Shown: positions 41,772 to 52,927 of the stretch, piece after piece
Numbering within the stretch: position 1 is the first letter of the stretch
How the letters are laid out: each line of letters opens with the position of its first letter
Assembly: GCA_026770025.1 (NCBI GenBank)
Contig: JAMXDE010000063.1
Location: 62,001 to 126,000, forward strand
Direction: 5' to 3'
Origin: Craspedostauros australis
Taxonomy: Eukaryota > Bacillariophyta > Bacillariophyceae > Mastogloiales > Achnanthaceae
DNA length: 64,000 nucleotides
Notes under the pieces: model-generated
Told to the model about the DNA's origin: nothing
Databases searched by the model: none
Seen by the model: the letters and a program-made list of their open reading frames with translations, nothing else
Position numbers and translations under genes: made by a program

Positions 41772-42515
41772 TCACTCTTTGATTGCATACGCGGTCGGCA
41801 GCCACACCTTGGCCGAACCTCGCACCAAGATATCGTCTTGCGATTTTGTCGGAGCGCCGACATCAGCTCTATCCTCCTGTTCTGCCAACCCTCCGCGATC
41901 ATCTGGGCTCAATACAGCCTCTACACCATCCCCGTTCCCATGCTGATCGTTTCCAGCCTCGATGATGTGAGAGGTTTCACAACCAGTACCGCCGTCTCCG
42001 TCATCCGGCAGCACCCTACCATCCTCCAATCTCCGAACGGTAGTCATACATTGGACCAGCAACCCACCACCAGGTGCTCTCCGAAACCGTTCGATATCGA
42101 CGCGTCCGACCACGATATCACCAACATACGCTGGCTTGACAAAATCAAGAGATTGCTTCAAGTACACGGCGCCAGGCGCAAGATTCGCGAATATGCTGGA
42201 AAACATGCTCGAGAGCATGATGCCGTGTACAATTGGCACAGTCCGTTGCTTCGTCTCGTCCAAGCGTAGAAAGCCCACGTCCACATGACTTTGCAGTCTT
42301 CGCCGATCGATAATTTCATCAGCATCAACCTCATTGTTGTCGCTGACATCCCACTGCATGCTTTGATGCAAGATGTTTTGATCATCAATCAATCGGCCAA
42401 ATACCCGCACGTCCTGCTCCAGATAGCGGCGTTGGACCTTTTGAGGGGAGCGGAGATTTGGGTCGGCGCTTATCCAGGTCATGTCACGAAAGAATAGTAG
42501 GGAAAACAGCCGCAT
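41772..42515 (-). CDS. MaoC-type hotdog-fold hydratase ((R)-specific enoyl-CoA hydratase-like)
   Basis: 247 residues from ATG at 42515 (MRLFSLLFFRDMTW); a second ATG at 42482 would remove the first 11 residues. DQNILH fits the D-x4-H catalytic pair of (R)-hydratases, and PIVHGIMLSSMFSSIFANL followed by PGAVYLKQSLDFVKPAYVGDIVVGRV is the typical hotdog substrate helix and strand. Members hydrate trans-2-enoyl-CoA or an acyl-carrier-protein substrate in mitochondrial fatty-acid metabolism or beta-oxidation. The hydrophobic, Arg-containing N-terminus could be a mitochondrial presequence. An unusual Gly/Asp-rich segment (PDDGDGGTGCETSH to RADVGAPTKSQDD) interrupts the C-terminal part before the last strand (VRGSAKVWLP). 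Confidence 0.78.
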   Translation of the reverse strand: MRLFSLLFFRDMTWISADPNLRSPQKVQRRYLEQDVRVFGRLIDDQNILHQSMQWDVSDNNEVDADEIIDRRRLQSHVDVGFLRLDETKQRTVPIVHGIMLSSMFSSIFANLAPGAVYLKQSLDFVKPAYVGDIVVGRVDIERFRRAPGGGLLVQCMTTVRRLEDGRVLPDDGDGGTGCETSHIIEAGNDQHGNGDGVEAVLSPDDRGGLAEQEDRADVGAPTKSQDDILVRGSAKVWLPTAYAIKE

Positions 42516-43258
42516 TGGGTGAGTGTGCTTCTGCTTCAAATCCGTACGAAATGAAAGCAACGATCACATGGCACTCACCTCCGCGAATTGGCCAACAACA
42601 AGGCCCTCACCATGCTCTGGAATCGTCCCAACCACCTTTGCGCTCACGGATGACATCATCCTGACCAAGTTCTTGCATTTGTGCATGTTCGTGCATCCAG
42701 ATGTCGCAACGCTGTGCTCCAAGCATCGCTGAGAACCACAGTGGCTACTTCTGGAGAGAGATCGACACGTGATGCGAAACCGGCAGCTGCTGGACCTGAA
42801 GGACCATGACAACCACGCCATTTTCATATCTGCACTCGTGGGTATGGGAGGGACGGCAAAGCACGGCACGGTGGAGGGCAGAGTGTGGATGTGCCAGTTG
42901 CGATGCTGTCGCCTTGCGCAGGGCTGATCTTGTGATGCCTCCTCGTTTTGGATGTGTTGATGTGGATCTTCCAGGAGCTGAGGTAATATACTTATTTTGC
43001 GGCAATCAGATGTCACAACTGCTTTTGTCGACTCAATGGAGTAAACCAGGCTATCAAGTCACGACCAGGACTCGGCATCACTACCTACGACCGACTCTAC
43101 GTACAGCTACTACGGCCAAGTACGAGCTCCATCAAACGAGGCAGAAGAAATGAAGCCATTGGCACAAGTCAGATTGGTTAGGGATACCAACCGGAAGTAC
43201 GGGTACTTAAAAGGGATGAGACTATTGTTACTCGTCTGCATTGACAACGTCGCACGTT
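42516..43258. other. Intergenic region; no gene seen
   Basis: 743 bp between two minus-strand genes; overlapping short ORFs only. Confidence 0.55.
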
Positions 43259-46200
43259 TTAACTCTGTGGCGTTGCCTGATGCTTCAGTTCCTGTCTGCG
43301 TGCTTCTGTCATCTGCTCGAAGAGCTCACCGATATCATCGAAGGCTGCTGATTCTTGCAGCGCATTCGACGATCTCTGGTAGAGGCAGTCCACAGCCTGC
43401 CAGGCATTGTTGACGACGCGCGCATGTTCGGACGTGGCTTGTCGATCGTGACTTTGTCGGCTGTCCTGGCCGTTCGTGCGATCGTACCCGTTGCTGCTCC
43501 GCCTGTTGAAGACACCATCGTGGTACGAGTGCATCGACTGGCTTGTCAATGGGGCAATGTCGTTCGCTTGCTCCGCCATGTCGGACCTCGTCGTGCTGGC
43601 ACTGCGGGAATTGTACCGTGGGAGGGTGCTATTCATGTTGGAGGATAAGCGCCGGGATTGCGGTTCGTAGAGGCGTCGGTTGGACTCGATCGGGACTTGC
43701 GGGCCCAACAGGGCTTCTTTGTCGAGATACTTGGTCTTGCCTTGAAGGATGGCATCGAAGATGGCTTCGTCCACATCGGCAGCGCATGTTGAGATGCTTG
43801 CGCGCCGCCTTGGATGTCGATGCTGCTCGGAGTTGTTGACCATGACGGAGCGGCCATAGCGGTTGCGATGGTTTCGCCGACCGTGTGAGCTGCTGGACTT
43901 CGGTGATTGGGCCCTTGAACTTGGCTTCGGCGAAGCGGCATCGGATCGTTTGGCCGTTGATATGGACCTTCGTCGTCGATCTTGAAGTCTCTGTTGAGCT
44001 CTTGAGACTGCCTGCCCGCAGCCCTCATTCAGTGGGACGTCAGTGACTATTGATGAGCTGTGAGCCATGGTGTGGCGCCGGGCTCTCCGCGCGCGGTTCT
44101 TAGATGACCTTGATTTGCTGCGCCGCTGCTGTCTGGATGTTGAAGCATCCAAGGCGGTCTTGCGCGAGTTCCTTCGCCTTGATCCCGACTTGTTCGGTGT
44201 GTAAGACGGATCCACGCAGGGGTTGTGGAAGGTTTCAAACGACGAACAGCTTTCTGACAGCAATGGATCGATCAGCTTGCCGGCATTTGGCACGATCGTC
44301 CTTTTCCTTGGCTTCACCGTGTCATTGGCCATTCTCGTTTGATTAACGGCAGCAAGCGAACACTGTGCCTGTTGCTGCGGTTCTGTGCCCGTGAGTGATC
44401 TTCCTCTACGAATTGGGGTTGGTTCATCAAGTGATTGAGCTTCAAGTCCCGAAAGTCGAGCAGACGGATGGTCGGCTCTCGACTTCACCATGCCGCTGCT
44501 GCGTTGAACGCGCGGTTGGCGATCGATCACTGTGCCCACAAACACATCGGTCAGAGACGCAATCGATGAATCAGATGAGTTCATGCATTCGATGGAATTG
44601 CGACGACGTGTTCTTGGGGCGTGACGATCAGCCAAGAGTTGGTTGACGTCAAGTTCAGGAGATGCCTGCTGAATACATTCTGGTTGTGTTTGGGATGGGG
44701 CCGTGATGTTTTGGATCGACGCAAGCGCATCGAGCGGCACGGATTGGTTGGAGCTGAATGCAGCAGCTGCCTTGCAGGCCTGCTGTGCCACTTCGAGTTG
44801 CTGCACCGCGAGCTGCGATGTCTCCTTTGCTCTTTGTTGAAGGTTGTAGAGAACCTGATTTGGATCGGACAGAACTGCATCGTCGTTGTTGCGACCAGTG
44901 GCGTTGTGATGGGGTGGTGACAACAACGGTGAATTGGTTGGAGAAGATTCAATGGTGGTCGTTGTGGTGGTGGTCGTGATGCGGAAGGATGACAGCTTTG
45001 ACAAATGCGCGTCATCGTTGTCCTCACACTTCGAGTTGGTGTGGGTGTCCATGTCGCGTGGTTCCATGACTGCGAGCTGGCATTGGGTTGGTGCCGCCGC
45101 TTCTGCCGGCGATCGATTGGAAGTATCAACCACAAGTGGACCAGCGTTGTCGCCGTCGTGGAATGGAATCTGGTGGAACTGCTGGAACTGATTCCGCAGG
45201 GCCGCTTCGGCATTGCGTCGACGCTGCGATGCCTCGCGCACGGTTGGCGAGACCAGCGCCGCATCGTATCGAAGGGCCGATTCATTGTCTGTGTTGTGCG
45301 ATGACGGACGCGCATGCACCATGTCGTTGGAATCGCACGATCCGCGTGGCGACAACGAGGAAGGCATGCTTGATCTTCGATTCTGTTTGCGTCCTTGCCT
45401 TCGATGCTGCTGTGTCGAGGGCTCCGAGAGTCGCTTGGTTGCACCCGCCGCCGCCGCCGCCGTCGGTGCTGGTTGGTCAGCGGCATCCAAGTGGGTTGGA
45501 AGCGCGCTCTTGTGCAAGTGCTTGCTTGGGTCTCTCTCCTTTACCGTGATGGAAGTAATCCTTGGCCGCTCCTTCTCCTTCCGCGATGCTTGTGTTCGAC
45601 GAGAAAGAGCGGACCTGTGGGTGGAATCATCGCGCGAGTAGGTGGCATGTTGCGACCGCCGCCGCCGCTTCTTATCCGTGGATCGTCTGGGTTTGGGTCC
45701 TTGAGCATTGGACGTCGTTGCCATTTGATGCGCGCCGGTCCTGTAGGATCTCGCGCTTCTGCGAGAGTGTGCTGTGGGGTTTATCGGTGCATCATCCAAC
45801 GACATGCTCATCCGCAGCGATTGGTCAGCGTCCACCAATGTTTCGAGGTTGATGTTTCCCCAATCATCATCATCTGAATGCAAGACGTTGAAGCTCTTGT
45901 GGCCGTTGTCGTCATTGTGGCCGTTGGTGTTGTTCTCGCTGTAGTCATAGTCGGTGTTGTAGGCATCGATCGTGTCGAATGTGGCAGATCCCATGGTGGA
46001 AGTTGTTGTGATATTCGATGGCGATAAGGCATGCATGTTCGCACGAAGATTCGTGTTGGATGCGAGCGCAGTGACGATGGAAGACGAGTTGGAGACGCTT
46101 CGCAGATCCTTTGTGAGATGGGCTCTGTGGTGAGGAAGCTGGGCCGATGCACGTTCCTCATGCATTGCGGACGCAGCGTCGTCGATGTTCGGGCCTTCAG

Positions 46201-47331
46201 GATCTGCGATGTCTCGATTGAAGTGGAGTGAGCCGGATGTCGCAGACGGAGCGATGTCCGAGGTGGCGTCCGTGGCGCAGGTTGTGCTGGAGGAGCTGAT
46301 GGAAGCCTTTTTGGTGAGTGCGGCGTTTGCTCTGGCCGCCGGTTGGGGAGCAGGGCTGTACAAAGGCGCCGGTGGAATGTACTTGGCTATCGAATCCTTG
46401 CTGAAGGTCGCATTGGCCGATGGTGAGAGGAATGATGGGCTTGCGCAGGCAAAGGTGGCCGGCGAATCGAAGTAGTTGAAGGAATCGTCGTCTTGGTTGT
46501 GTCCAAAGCTGGTGTGGAGGCTGCTCATGAGGGAGGTGGCCGCTGTCCTGTTGGATGACTTGGCGATGCTGTGATTGCTGGCCCAGACAGCCTTGTTCGG
46601 TTTCTGTGAACGGTATCGAATAGGAGAGAGTGATGTGAGGTGAGACATGGCAAAGTGATGTGAGATGAGAGGTGGTGCTTTGCATCCTCGTATGCAGCAT
46701 ATTATAGGATGGAGTTGACAAGAAAGGCGGAGCAGGTGTGGCCCGACTTTGACATAACAAGGATGGGTGCGAGTTGGGTAGTTGGACAGAGCTTTGTGGC
46801 TGATGTCAAACTGCACGAATACACGTCAGCCTCGAATCAACCTCCCATGCATCTGCATCTGCGAATGCCCGTGATCGAGTGCTATTCGTGCACGACCAGA
46901 GCATTCAAGGAAGACTCTGTAACACACATCGAGACCGTAGTAGTAGCAGTAGCAGTAGCAGTAGCAGTACTCACATCCAATGGTGGCGAGGCTCCGTTGA
47001 TCTCAATGGGTTCATGCAGCGGATGGTAGACCGTCTTTGTGCTTGCGTTGGTGGACGGATTGACCGCCATATTGCCATTGCTCGTGCCATTGCTCATGCC
47101 GTTGCTCATGCTGATGTCCAGGTCTCTGAACGAGGAGGATAGCTCTTGCAGGCTGGACGATTGGCGCTTCGCAGTGTGTCGACTCCCGCCCAACCTCTTC
47201 TTGCGTTGCTTGGTCGTGCTCTTGCCGGTTTGACCGCGAGTGCTGCGATCGTTGCTGCTGCGGTTGGTGTCGGCAGCGCTCTTGAGATGGACGGAGATCA
47301 TTGCGGCAGGCGCAGGCGCAGCGACAGGCAT
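43259..47331 (-). CDS. Serine-rich disordered protein, unknown function (two-exon model: 47331-46975 and 46603-43259)
   Basis: The main frame (43259 to about 46816) encodes more than 1,100 residues of Ser/Arg/Asn/His-rich, low-complexity sequence, with basic patches (QQRRSKSRSSKNRARRARRH, KKRRRRSQH) and a helical C-terminus (DIGELFEQMTEARRQEL). I recognise no domain. Upstream, a second frame with ATG at 47331 encodes MPVAAPAPAAMISVHLKS...SSLQELSSSFRDLDIS. It ends at a strong donor (GAT|GTGAGT at 46974). A pyrimidine-rich acceptor (ttcacag|AAA at 46604-46603) is in matching phase 0, giving 1,233 residues. Alternative: no intron, starting at ATG 46648 (MSHLTSLSPIRYRS). The intron would contain a GTAGCA-type microsatellite. 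Basic repeats suggest a nuclear or RNA-related role, which is unproven. Confidence 0.5.
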
Positions 47332-49475
47332 GAATCAGCGATGCTCTCTGTGTTGTTGTTGTTGTTGTTGTTCAAAGCAGAGATATCGATGAGCCTGCCA
47401 GTTGACTCTCCGTGGCCCTTCGTCTACTCCACTCCACTCTACTCTACTCTACTCTACTCCACTCCGTCTCTTGCTGTTGCTTCCGAGTGTCCGGACCTGT
47501 TCGGCAGCAAAGCTTGATGGATACAAGACGAGACAAACGCCAAGGTGTTACGTTACACCAGAATGTGATTGTCTTCCACTTGCAACTCCTTGCAACTCCT
47601 TGCTCTCACTTGTCTCAACCGGAGCCGCAGGTTCAGCCACAGCTCCGGCCTCCACCCTTGCTTGACCACACTTGATCCAAACCAACTCGCAAAGGTCGCT
47701 CGAGTGTTCGTTGCTGTGCTATGTTCAACAGGAGTATTGGGATTGTGCGAGCGATGGACTCTTGTCGTCTTCACGCTTGGAGGTTCCAGGCTTGACTACC
47801 AGTTATGAGCGTGACAGACCATGGGCGTGTTGCTCCAATGTTGGAGCCACCAGGCTGTGCGCAAACATGCACCATGGGTCGTGGCCATACCCGCACAACA
47901 ACAACACCACCAACAACACCAGTAACAACACCAGCGACGATGATGATGATGGTGCTGACAAGACGCTTCGTCGGCTCGCCGTTTCGAACCGCACAAGCCC
48001 GTCCACGTGAAAACGAACACTCTCCTTTGCGCCTCCGACCATTATCATCACGCTGGGAGCGATTGTTTTCGCCATAAAAGCACGGATGAAAAGCGCCCGC
48101 CGCGAGGGACATCTTGTCGCTGATCTTTGCGCCACACAGAGTATTCATAACGTCAAGGGGAGGGAATAACTTCCTGGCCGTGATACGCCTCGTTTTGGGC
48201 CGTCGATTTCTGTATGCGAGGCTATTTTGCGCGAACATTCGTGCGAGATTCTCGTCCCGAATCGTAAATCGTGACAACTTGGCGCTTGTGGCCGAAGACG
48301 AAGGCGCTTTTGTGGTCGGCAAACGAATTGCGTTGGGCCCGTCGCTCCGTTGTGTACCGAAGCCCAACAAAAACGGAGTACGATTTTTCGCGTTGTCGAA
48401 CCAGTCTATCCGTCGAGTGTAGGAAAAGGATGCAGTAGGACGATCATGAAATACAAGCCACATGCAGGCAATCCATCACCCACATCCTTGTGATTGCCAA
48501 CGGAATTGATGAAATGAAACAGCAGCATCGCAGCCACCCACACACACACAATGCTATGCTACCATCCCTTTACGATGACAGTGGGGGCGAGAACTGTTCG
48601 GAAGAGTATGGAGAACGGGGAACGAAGGGTGGAGGACGAAGAATACGCCAATTCCAAGCGGAGAGGGAAGAGCCAAAAACGGCTACTGGGTACAAACGAA
48701 GACGCCAGTATCATGACAATGATTTGCGCCAACAGCACCATCTTTGGCTCCTCCGCCCATGCTCCGCGTTTGGTGCCATGCACTTGCATGAACGCGTGCC
48801 ATGGCTCGAAGCTATGCAATACCTTCCCACACACCATCGCCGCCATCTCCATCACCACGGAAGACCCTCTCTCTCTCCTTGTGTATCCGGTCAGAAAAGG
48901 GGATAGAATCACATCCCAAGGTCGCAAGAGCATGATCTGAGCGGTGAGATTCCGGACATCATCACATACTCCAAAGGATGGGTGTTCACTCATCCAGGAT
49001 GGGTGTTCTCGCTGCAGCTTCGCACTTTGGAGACAGCGCAGTACGACGCGTCTCTGTTCAACCTTTTGCAAGTTTGTTGTCATCGGATTGTTCTTGCGTG
49101 CCAAAAGGTATCTTCACGACAAGTTCGACCACAATCACTTGAAACGCGAGCTCCGCGCCATTTCATGTTCTGACCTCGCATGCGAAATAAATAGCGGCGC
49201 GAACTGCCAACACAAACACGGCACGCAGCAAAACAAAGACAACCGCTCACGCACTCACGCACGCTGTCGGAACAAGAGGATCGACTTCATTGTGTGCCTC
49301 CAATCAGCCGAACGGAGGCGATCCATCCCATCTTGACTTTGGCCGACACTTGGACGCTCAAGTTCACAACAACTAAACCCAACCCAACCCAACTCAATTC
49401 AATCAAAGAAGTGACAACACTCCATCACCACAGACACCAACACCCTCGACAACACTAACAACAACAACAGCAATC
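47332..49475. other. Divergent intergenic region with simple repeats; no supported gene
   Basis: 2.1 kb upstream of both the serine-rich gene (-) and H2A.X (+). Holds a GTT run (about 47354-47372), an ACTCT/ACTCC microsatellite (47424-47464), a CAACAACACC run (about 47896-47935) and a CAA-rich leader right before H2A.X. ORFs near 47771-48463 are simple-sequence artefacts. Confidence 0.5.
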
Positions 49476-50097
49476 ATGACAGGAAAAGGTAAGAAGCAAC
49501 GACGATGGAGATTGCAATGGCGTTGGGCGATGTGCGATGGCGTTGCACCAGACTCCTCAAGTCTTTGGACGAACATTGTCCAACCCTGCAATGATCTGCT
49601 GTATTCAACACATACACACACGTACATACCAACACCAACACCAACGCTGACACTCGCGCTCACCTTCACACCCAACAAATGAACCTCGCAACGATGCTTT
49701 AGGAAAAGGAAAGGGCGGCCGCGGAGACAAGAAGGGATCCCAGTCCAGCTCCAGCAAGGCAGGACTCCAATTCCCAGTCGGTCGTATCGGACGTTACCTG
49801 CGTCAGGGCAAGTACGCCACAAGAATGGGAGCCGGTGCCCCGGTGTACCTCGCCGCTGTTCTGGAGTACCTGTGCGCCGAGATTCTGGAGCTGGCAGGCA
49901 ACGCCGCACGTGACAACAAGAAGAGCCGCATCATTCCACGACACATCACTCTGGCCGTCAAGAACGATGAAGAGCTGAACAGACTGCTGGGCAATGTCAC
50001 CATCGCTTCCGGAGGCGTCCTGCCCAACATCCACGCTGTGTTGCTGCCAAAGAAGGCCAAGATGGCGGGTGCCAAGGGATCCTCGCAGGAGTACTAA
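49476..50097 (+). CDS. H2AX: Histone H2A.X (two exons: 49476-49488 and 49703-50097)
   Basis: 135-residue core histone that pairs with H2B in nucleosomes. Exon 1 has only four codons plus one base (ATG ACA GGA AAA G), then GTAAG. The 214-bp intron ends in ctttAG and phase 1 is restored to give [15 protein letters not shown]. The histone fold is complete: [73 protein letters not shown], and [15 protein letters not shown]. The C-terminus is SSQEY, the SQ(E/D)-hydrophobic phosphorylation site that defines H2A.X in DNA-damage signalling. An intron and a single copy fit a replacement-type histone. The upstream leader is CAA-rich. Confidence 0.95.
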
Positions 50098-50927
50098 ACG
50101 TCAACTACTTGAATGTCTCTTCTGACGGGGGGCCACCTTGCGTACGCTTCAGCTCCCGATCTGCATGCTCATGACTTTCGGTATCGAAGACGGGATGCGC
50201 CAATGCATACGTCGCAGGGGTTAACACGCTGACGTCTGCACGGAAGCAACTCGGTGGATGTCCAGATACGCGCTCTCATCACACACAGATGTGCATGTGC
50301 GAGTAAACATGGAGGCGCATGGTGATGTGCGTGAGACAGCACGGTTAAGATTACGGAACATTTACGTCTGAGTCAACGGCAGATGGACACAAATACAGCC
50401 ACAGCTTCACTTGCTGTGCAGAATTGAGAGCTGGTGAACACAACGACGCTTACTACCCACCGATCGCACGGCGACCGTCCAAGATCGGGATGAGACGCTC
50501 TCAAAATCATGTATCCATCTCCGCTGCACTCCACACGAAGGAAGCAGATGCAACCTCAACAAAGTTGAAACCACGATGAACACAGAAGACTGCCAGCCCA
50601 CGGGAACTTCCTAATTATATTGTAACAAGAGCAATGATATATATTACACTATACTATACTACTATGCCATACTATTATATGTTATGTTCTGAAGACATCA
50701 CTCCAGCACGCATCCCAGTTGGCGATGCAACCCGGAGCAGCCACGTATCATGTGTGTCATGCGTAAGAGTCCACACACCCACTGCGCCACTCGATTGAAG
50801 CCCAGCACTCCACGCTATTGCATTCTACTATATTGCTCTAGTCGTACACCAAACCAACATTACTTGAGCAGAGCGCTCTAGTCTGTCTCTCCCTCTCTTT
50901 CTTTCTCTCCTTCTCTAGCACTATAGT
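50098..50927. other. Convergent intergenic spacer; no gene seen
   Basis: 830 bp between H2A.X (+) and the glycosyltransferase gene (-). AT-rich with ACTAT/ATACT repeats at about 50636-50690 and CTCT runs at about 50885-50920, adjacent to the 3' end of the minus-strand gene. Confidence 0.6.
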
Positions 50928-52043
50928 CTATTTCTTCTTCTTGTTCCAATCACCCATGAAGTCAACCGCGCACTTGTCATTCGCCCAGTGGTTCCCATTG
51001 AGCAGGACATCCGTGGTGATCTTGGTGGCGTGCGATTTGACCTTCCCGTCCTTGGTGCCGTCCAACGGCGTCTCCTTGAGCACCTTGTAGTTGAGATCCG
51101 ACAGGCCGTTCGTCTTCCACGTCTTCTCGTGCTCCTCCAGCGCCTCCCACTTGACCATGCACTTCCATTGCTTGTGCTGGCGCAGGAACTGCAGCTTCTC
51201 GGTGAGATCCATGTCCTCCAGATCCAGCAGCGTCCCCGACTTGGGGTACTCCCACGTGACGCCCAGCTTCTCGCAGCGCAGCTGCAGCTCGTCGTCCTCG
51301 CCGCCCCAGCCCCAGAAGGTGTTGGGGTAGCCGTTGATGCGCCTGTAGTCCCTGGCCGAGATGGACACCACGCCGCCCATGTACTTGGGGTTGTTGGAGT
51401 AGCGCTTCCACACTCTCGCGATGTGGTAGGGCGTCTTGGGGAAGTGCGCGTAGTCCTCCAGCAGATCGTCCTGCGGCAGCAGATCGACGTCGTGGAAGAT
51501 GAAGACGTCGTGCTGGCGGCCGCTCTTGCAGGCCAGATCGAAGCCGATGTTGAGCAGCTTGCCGCGGTTGAACTTGCGCCCGTCGTCCGACTGCTCCATG
51601 ATGTACACGTGGTGGTCGGCGACCTTGTTGGCCTTGCGCAGCTTCTGGAAGAACTGGTTCATGTGCGGCACGAATCTGGCCAGGTGCTGCGCGCGCTTCT
51701 GTTCCACGTGCAGGTCCCTGTACGGCACTATGATGGCCACGTTCGTCGCGTCCGCCAGATCCAGCATCGACGCAGCACTGGAGGCCACCCTGCGCTTCTT
51801 TGGGGCCGGCTGATGGCCAGCGCTGCCGCCCTTGCCCTTCTCGCGCTGCCTCGCCTCCTCTGCCCGGCGCTTGGCCTTCAGCGGATCCGCCACCTCCGAA
51901 GCCGTGGGGAAGTGCCATTGCGTAGTCTTCGTCGCCGAGTGGCTGTAGAAGTAGCGCTGCTGCGATCGGCTGTACCCACGCACCCAACCCTTCGGCAGCG
52001 GCATGTCATCCTTCGCTGCGTTCCCACCGTTGTTATCGCTCAT
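50928..52043 (-). CDS. WW-domain family 7 glycosyltransferase (beta-1,4-galactosyltransferase-like)
   Basis: 371 residues from ATG 52043. N-terminal WW domain at about 15-46 with both signature tryptophans (W20, W43) and YFY. A Lys/Arg-rich linker carries PKKRRV (81-86), like a nuclear localisation signal. The catalytic domain of GT7 covers 100-350: VPYRDLHVEQKRAQHL (106-121), FNRGKLLNIGF (158-168), the metal-binding FIFHDVDLLPQDD (181-193, DVD), and the acceptor loop FWGWGGEDDELQLR (243-256). Known GT7 enzymes add galactose or GalNAc in the Golgi lumen and are type II membrane proteins; this one has no signal anchor. It could therefore act in the cytosol or nucleus, which is inference. All catalytic motifs are intact. 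Confidence 0.88.
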   Translation of the reverse strand: MSDNNGGNAAKDDMPLPKGWVRGYSRSQQRYFYSHSATKTTQWHFPTASEVADPLKAKRRAEEARQREKGKGGSAGHQPAPKKRRVASSAASMLDLADATNVAIIVPYRDLHVEQKRAQHLARFVPHMNQFFQKLRKANKVADHHVYIMEQSDDGRKFNRGKLLNIGFDLACKSGRQHDVFIFHDVDLLPQDDLLEDYAHFPKTPYHIARVWKRYSNNPKYMGGVVSISARDYRRINGYPNTFWGWGGEDDELQLRCEKLGVTWEYPKSGTLLDLEDMDLTEKLQFLRQHKQWKCMVKWEALEEHEKTWKTNGLSDLNYKVLKETPLDGTKDGKVKSHATKITTDVLLNGNHWANDKCAVDFMGDWNKKKK

Positions 52044-52927
52044 CTTCGCACCTCTACTATTCTTGAGTGGAGTATGTAGAATAGAATATTATTATAGAAT
52101 AGAATAGATAATATGATAATGCACTCCCCAGGTTCAATGGCGCGATCTTCCTCTCTCTCTTGCTCTTCCTTACTCTTCGTTGTGTTTGCGTTGTGATCGC
52201 GTGTGCTTGTTTCTTGCTAAACAAGTGTTCGCATGCACGGCTGCGCAACAAAATCTTCCGTGTGAGATGGAGAGATCAAAGTGGTCGACCAAGCACGCAG
52301 TCCACGTTTGCACACAAACATGAATCGTGCACACACTGCGATAAACTGCTGCGGAAGCCAATACCAATACCAATACTCTGCACCACTCTACTCCAATATT
52401 TACATCGGTACGTGCGAGCGCTCTACCATACTCGCACATAGTGCCATACATAAATCGCAAGACTTCGTTATTACTCTACTCCATGAGAAAACCATGACAC
52501 AAGGATGGTACTCCTCTGTGGCTGGAGCAATCCGTTATTTGCTTGCGTCACGGGGAAGTCAATCGCTCAGCCTGGAGCTGATGGTTTCTCGCATTTTTGG
52601 AAGAGACCGCTCATGTCGACTCGCACCGTGCAATTTGTGACGGATGGCGTGGCGTGCAACTGTTCTGGGGTCGGTGGAGACCCTGCCCGCGATGCGTTCC
52701 CGTCGTTTTCGCACGTCGCTGGCTCGGATTGCGCTTGCGATTGTGGGCTTGGGGTTTCTGTGCTCGCGAGCGCTGAGATGCAAGTATCTAATGATACTGA
52801 TGCTGGTACGTTGATGCTCGGATTTGGACCATCACACTGCTCGGCTGTCGTGCAACTTGCATCAGAGCATTCTGAAAACGCCGAGCGGGCCGACGGATTC
52901 GTGGCGGTTCGGGACGTGTCATCGAAT
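52044..52927. other. Intergenic region; no supported gene
   Basis: 884 bp between the glycosyltransferase start and the broken 7TM gene. The first 80 bp, upstream of the glycosyltransferase, are AT-rich (agaatag repeats). Opposite-strand ORFs of 195-236 codons at 52505-53215 overlap the 7TM tail and have no domain. Confidence 0.45.

Noticed and set aside
47771..48463. 230-codon minus-strand ORF with a hydrophobic stretch
   Set aside because: The hydrophobic part comes from CAA/CAC simple repeats; no support as a gene.
50988..52079. 363-codon plus-strand ORF opposite the glycosyltransferase
   Set aside because: Antisense shadow in a GC-biased gene; Leu/Val/His-rich with no domain.
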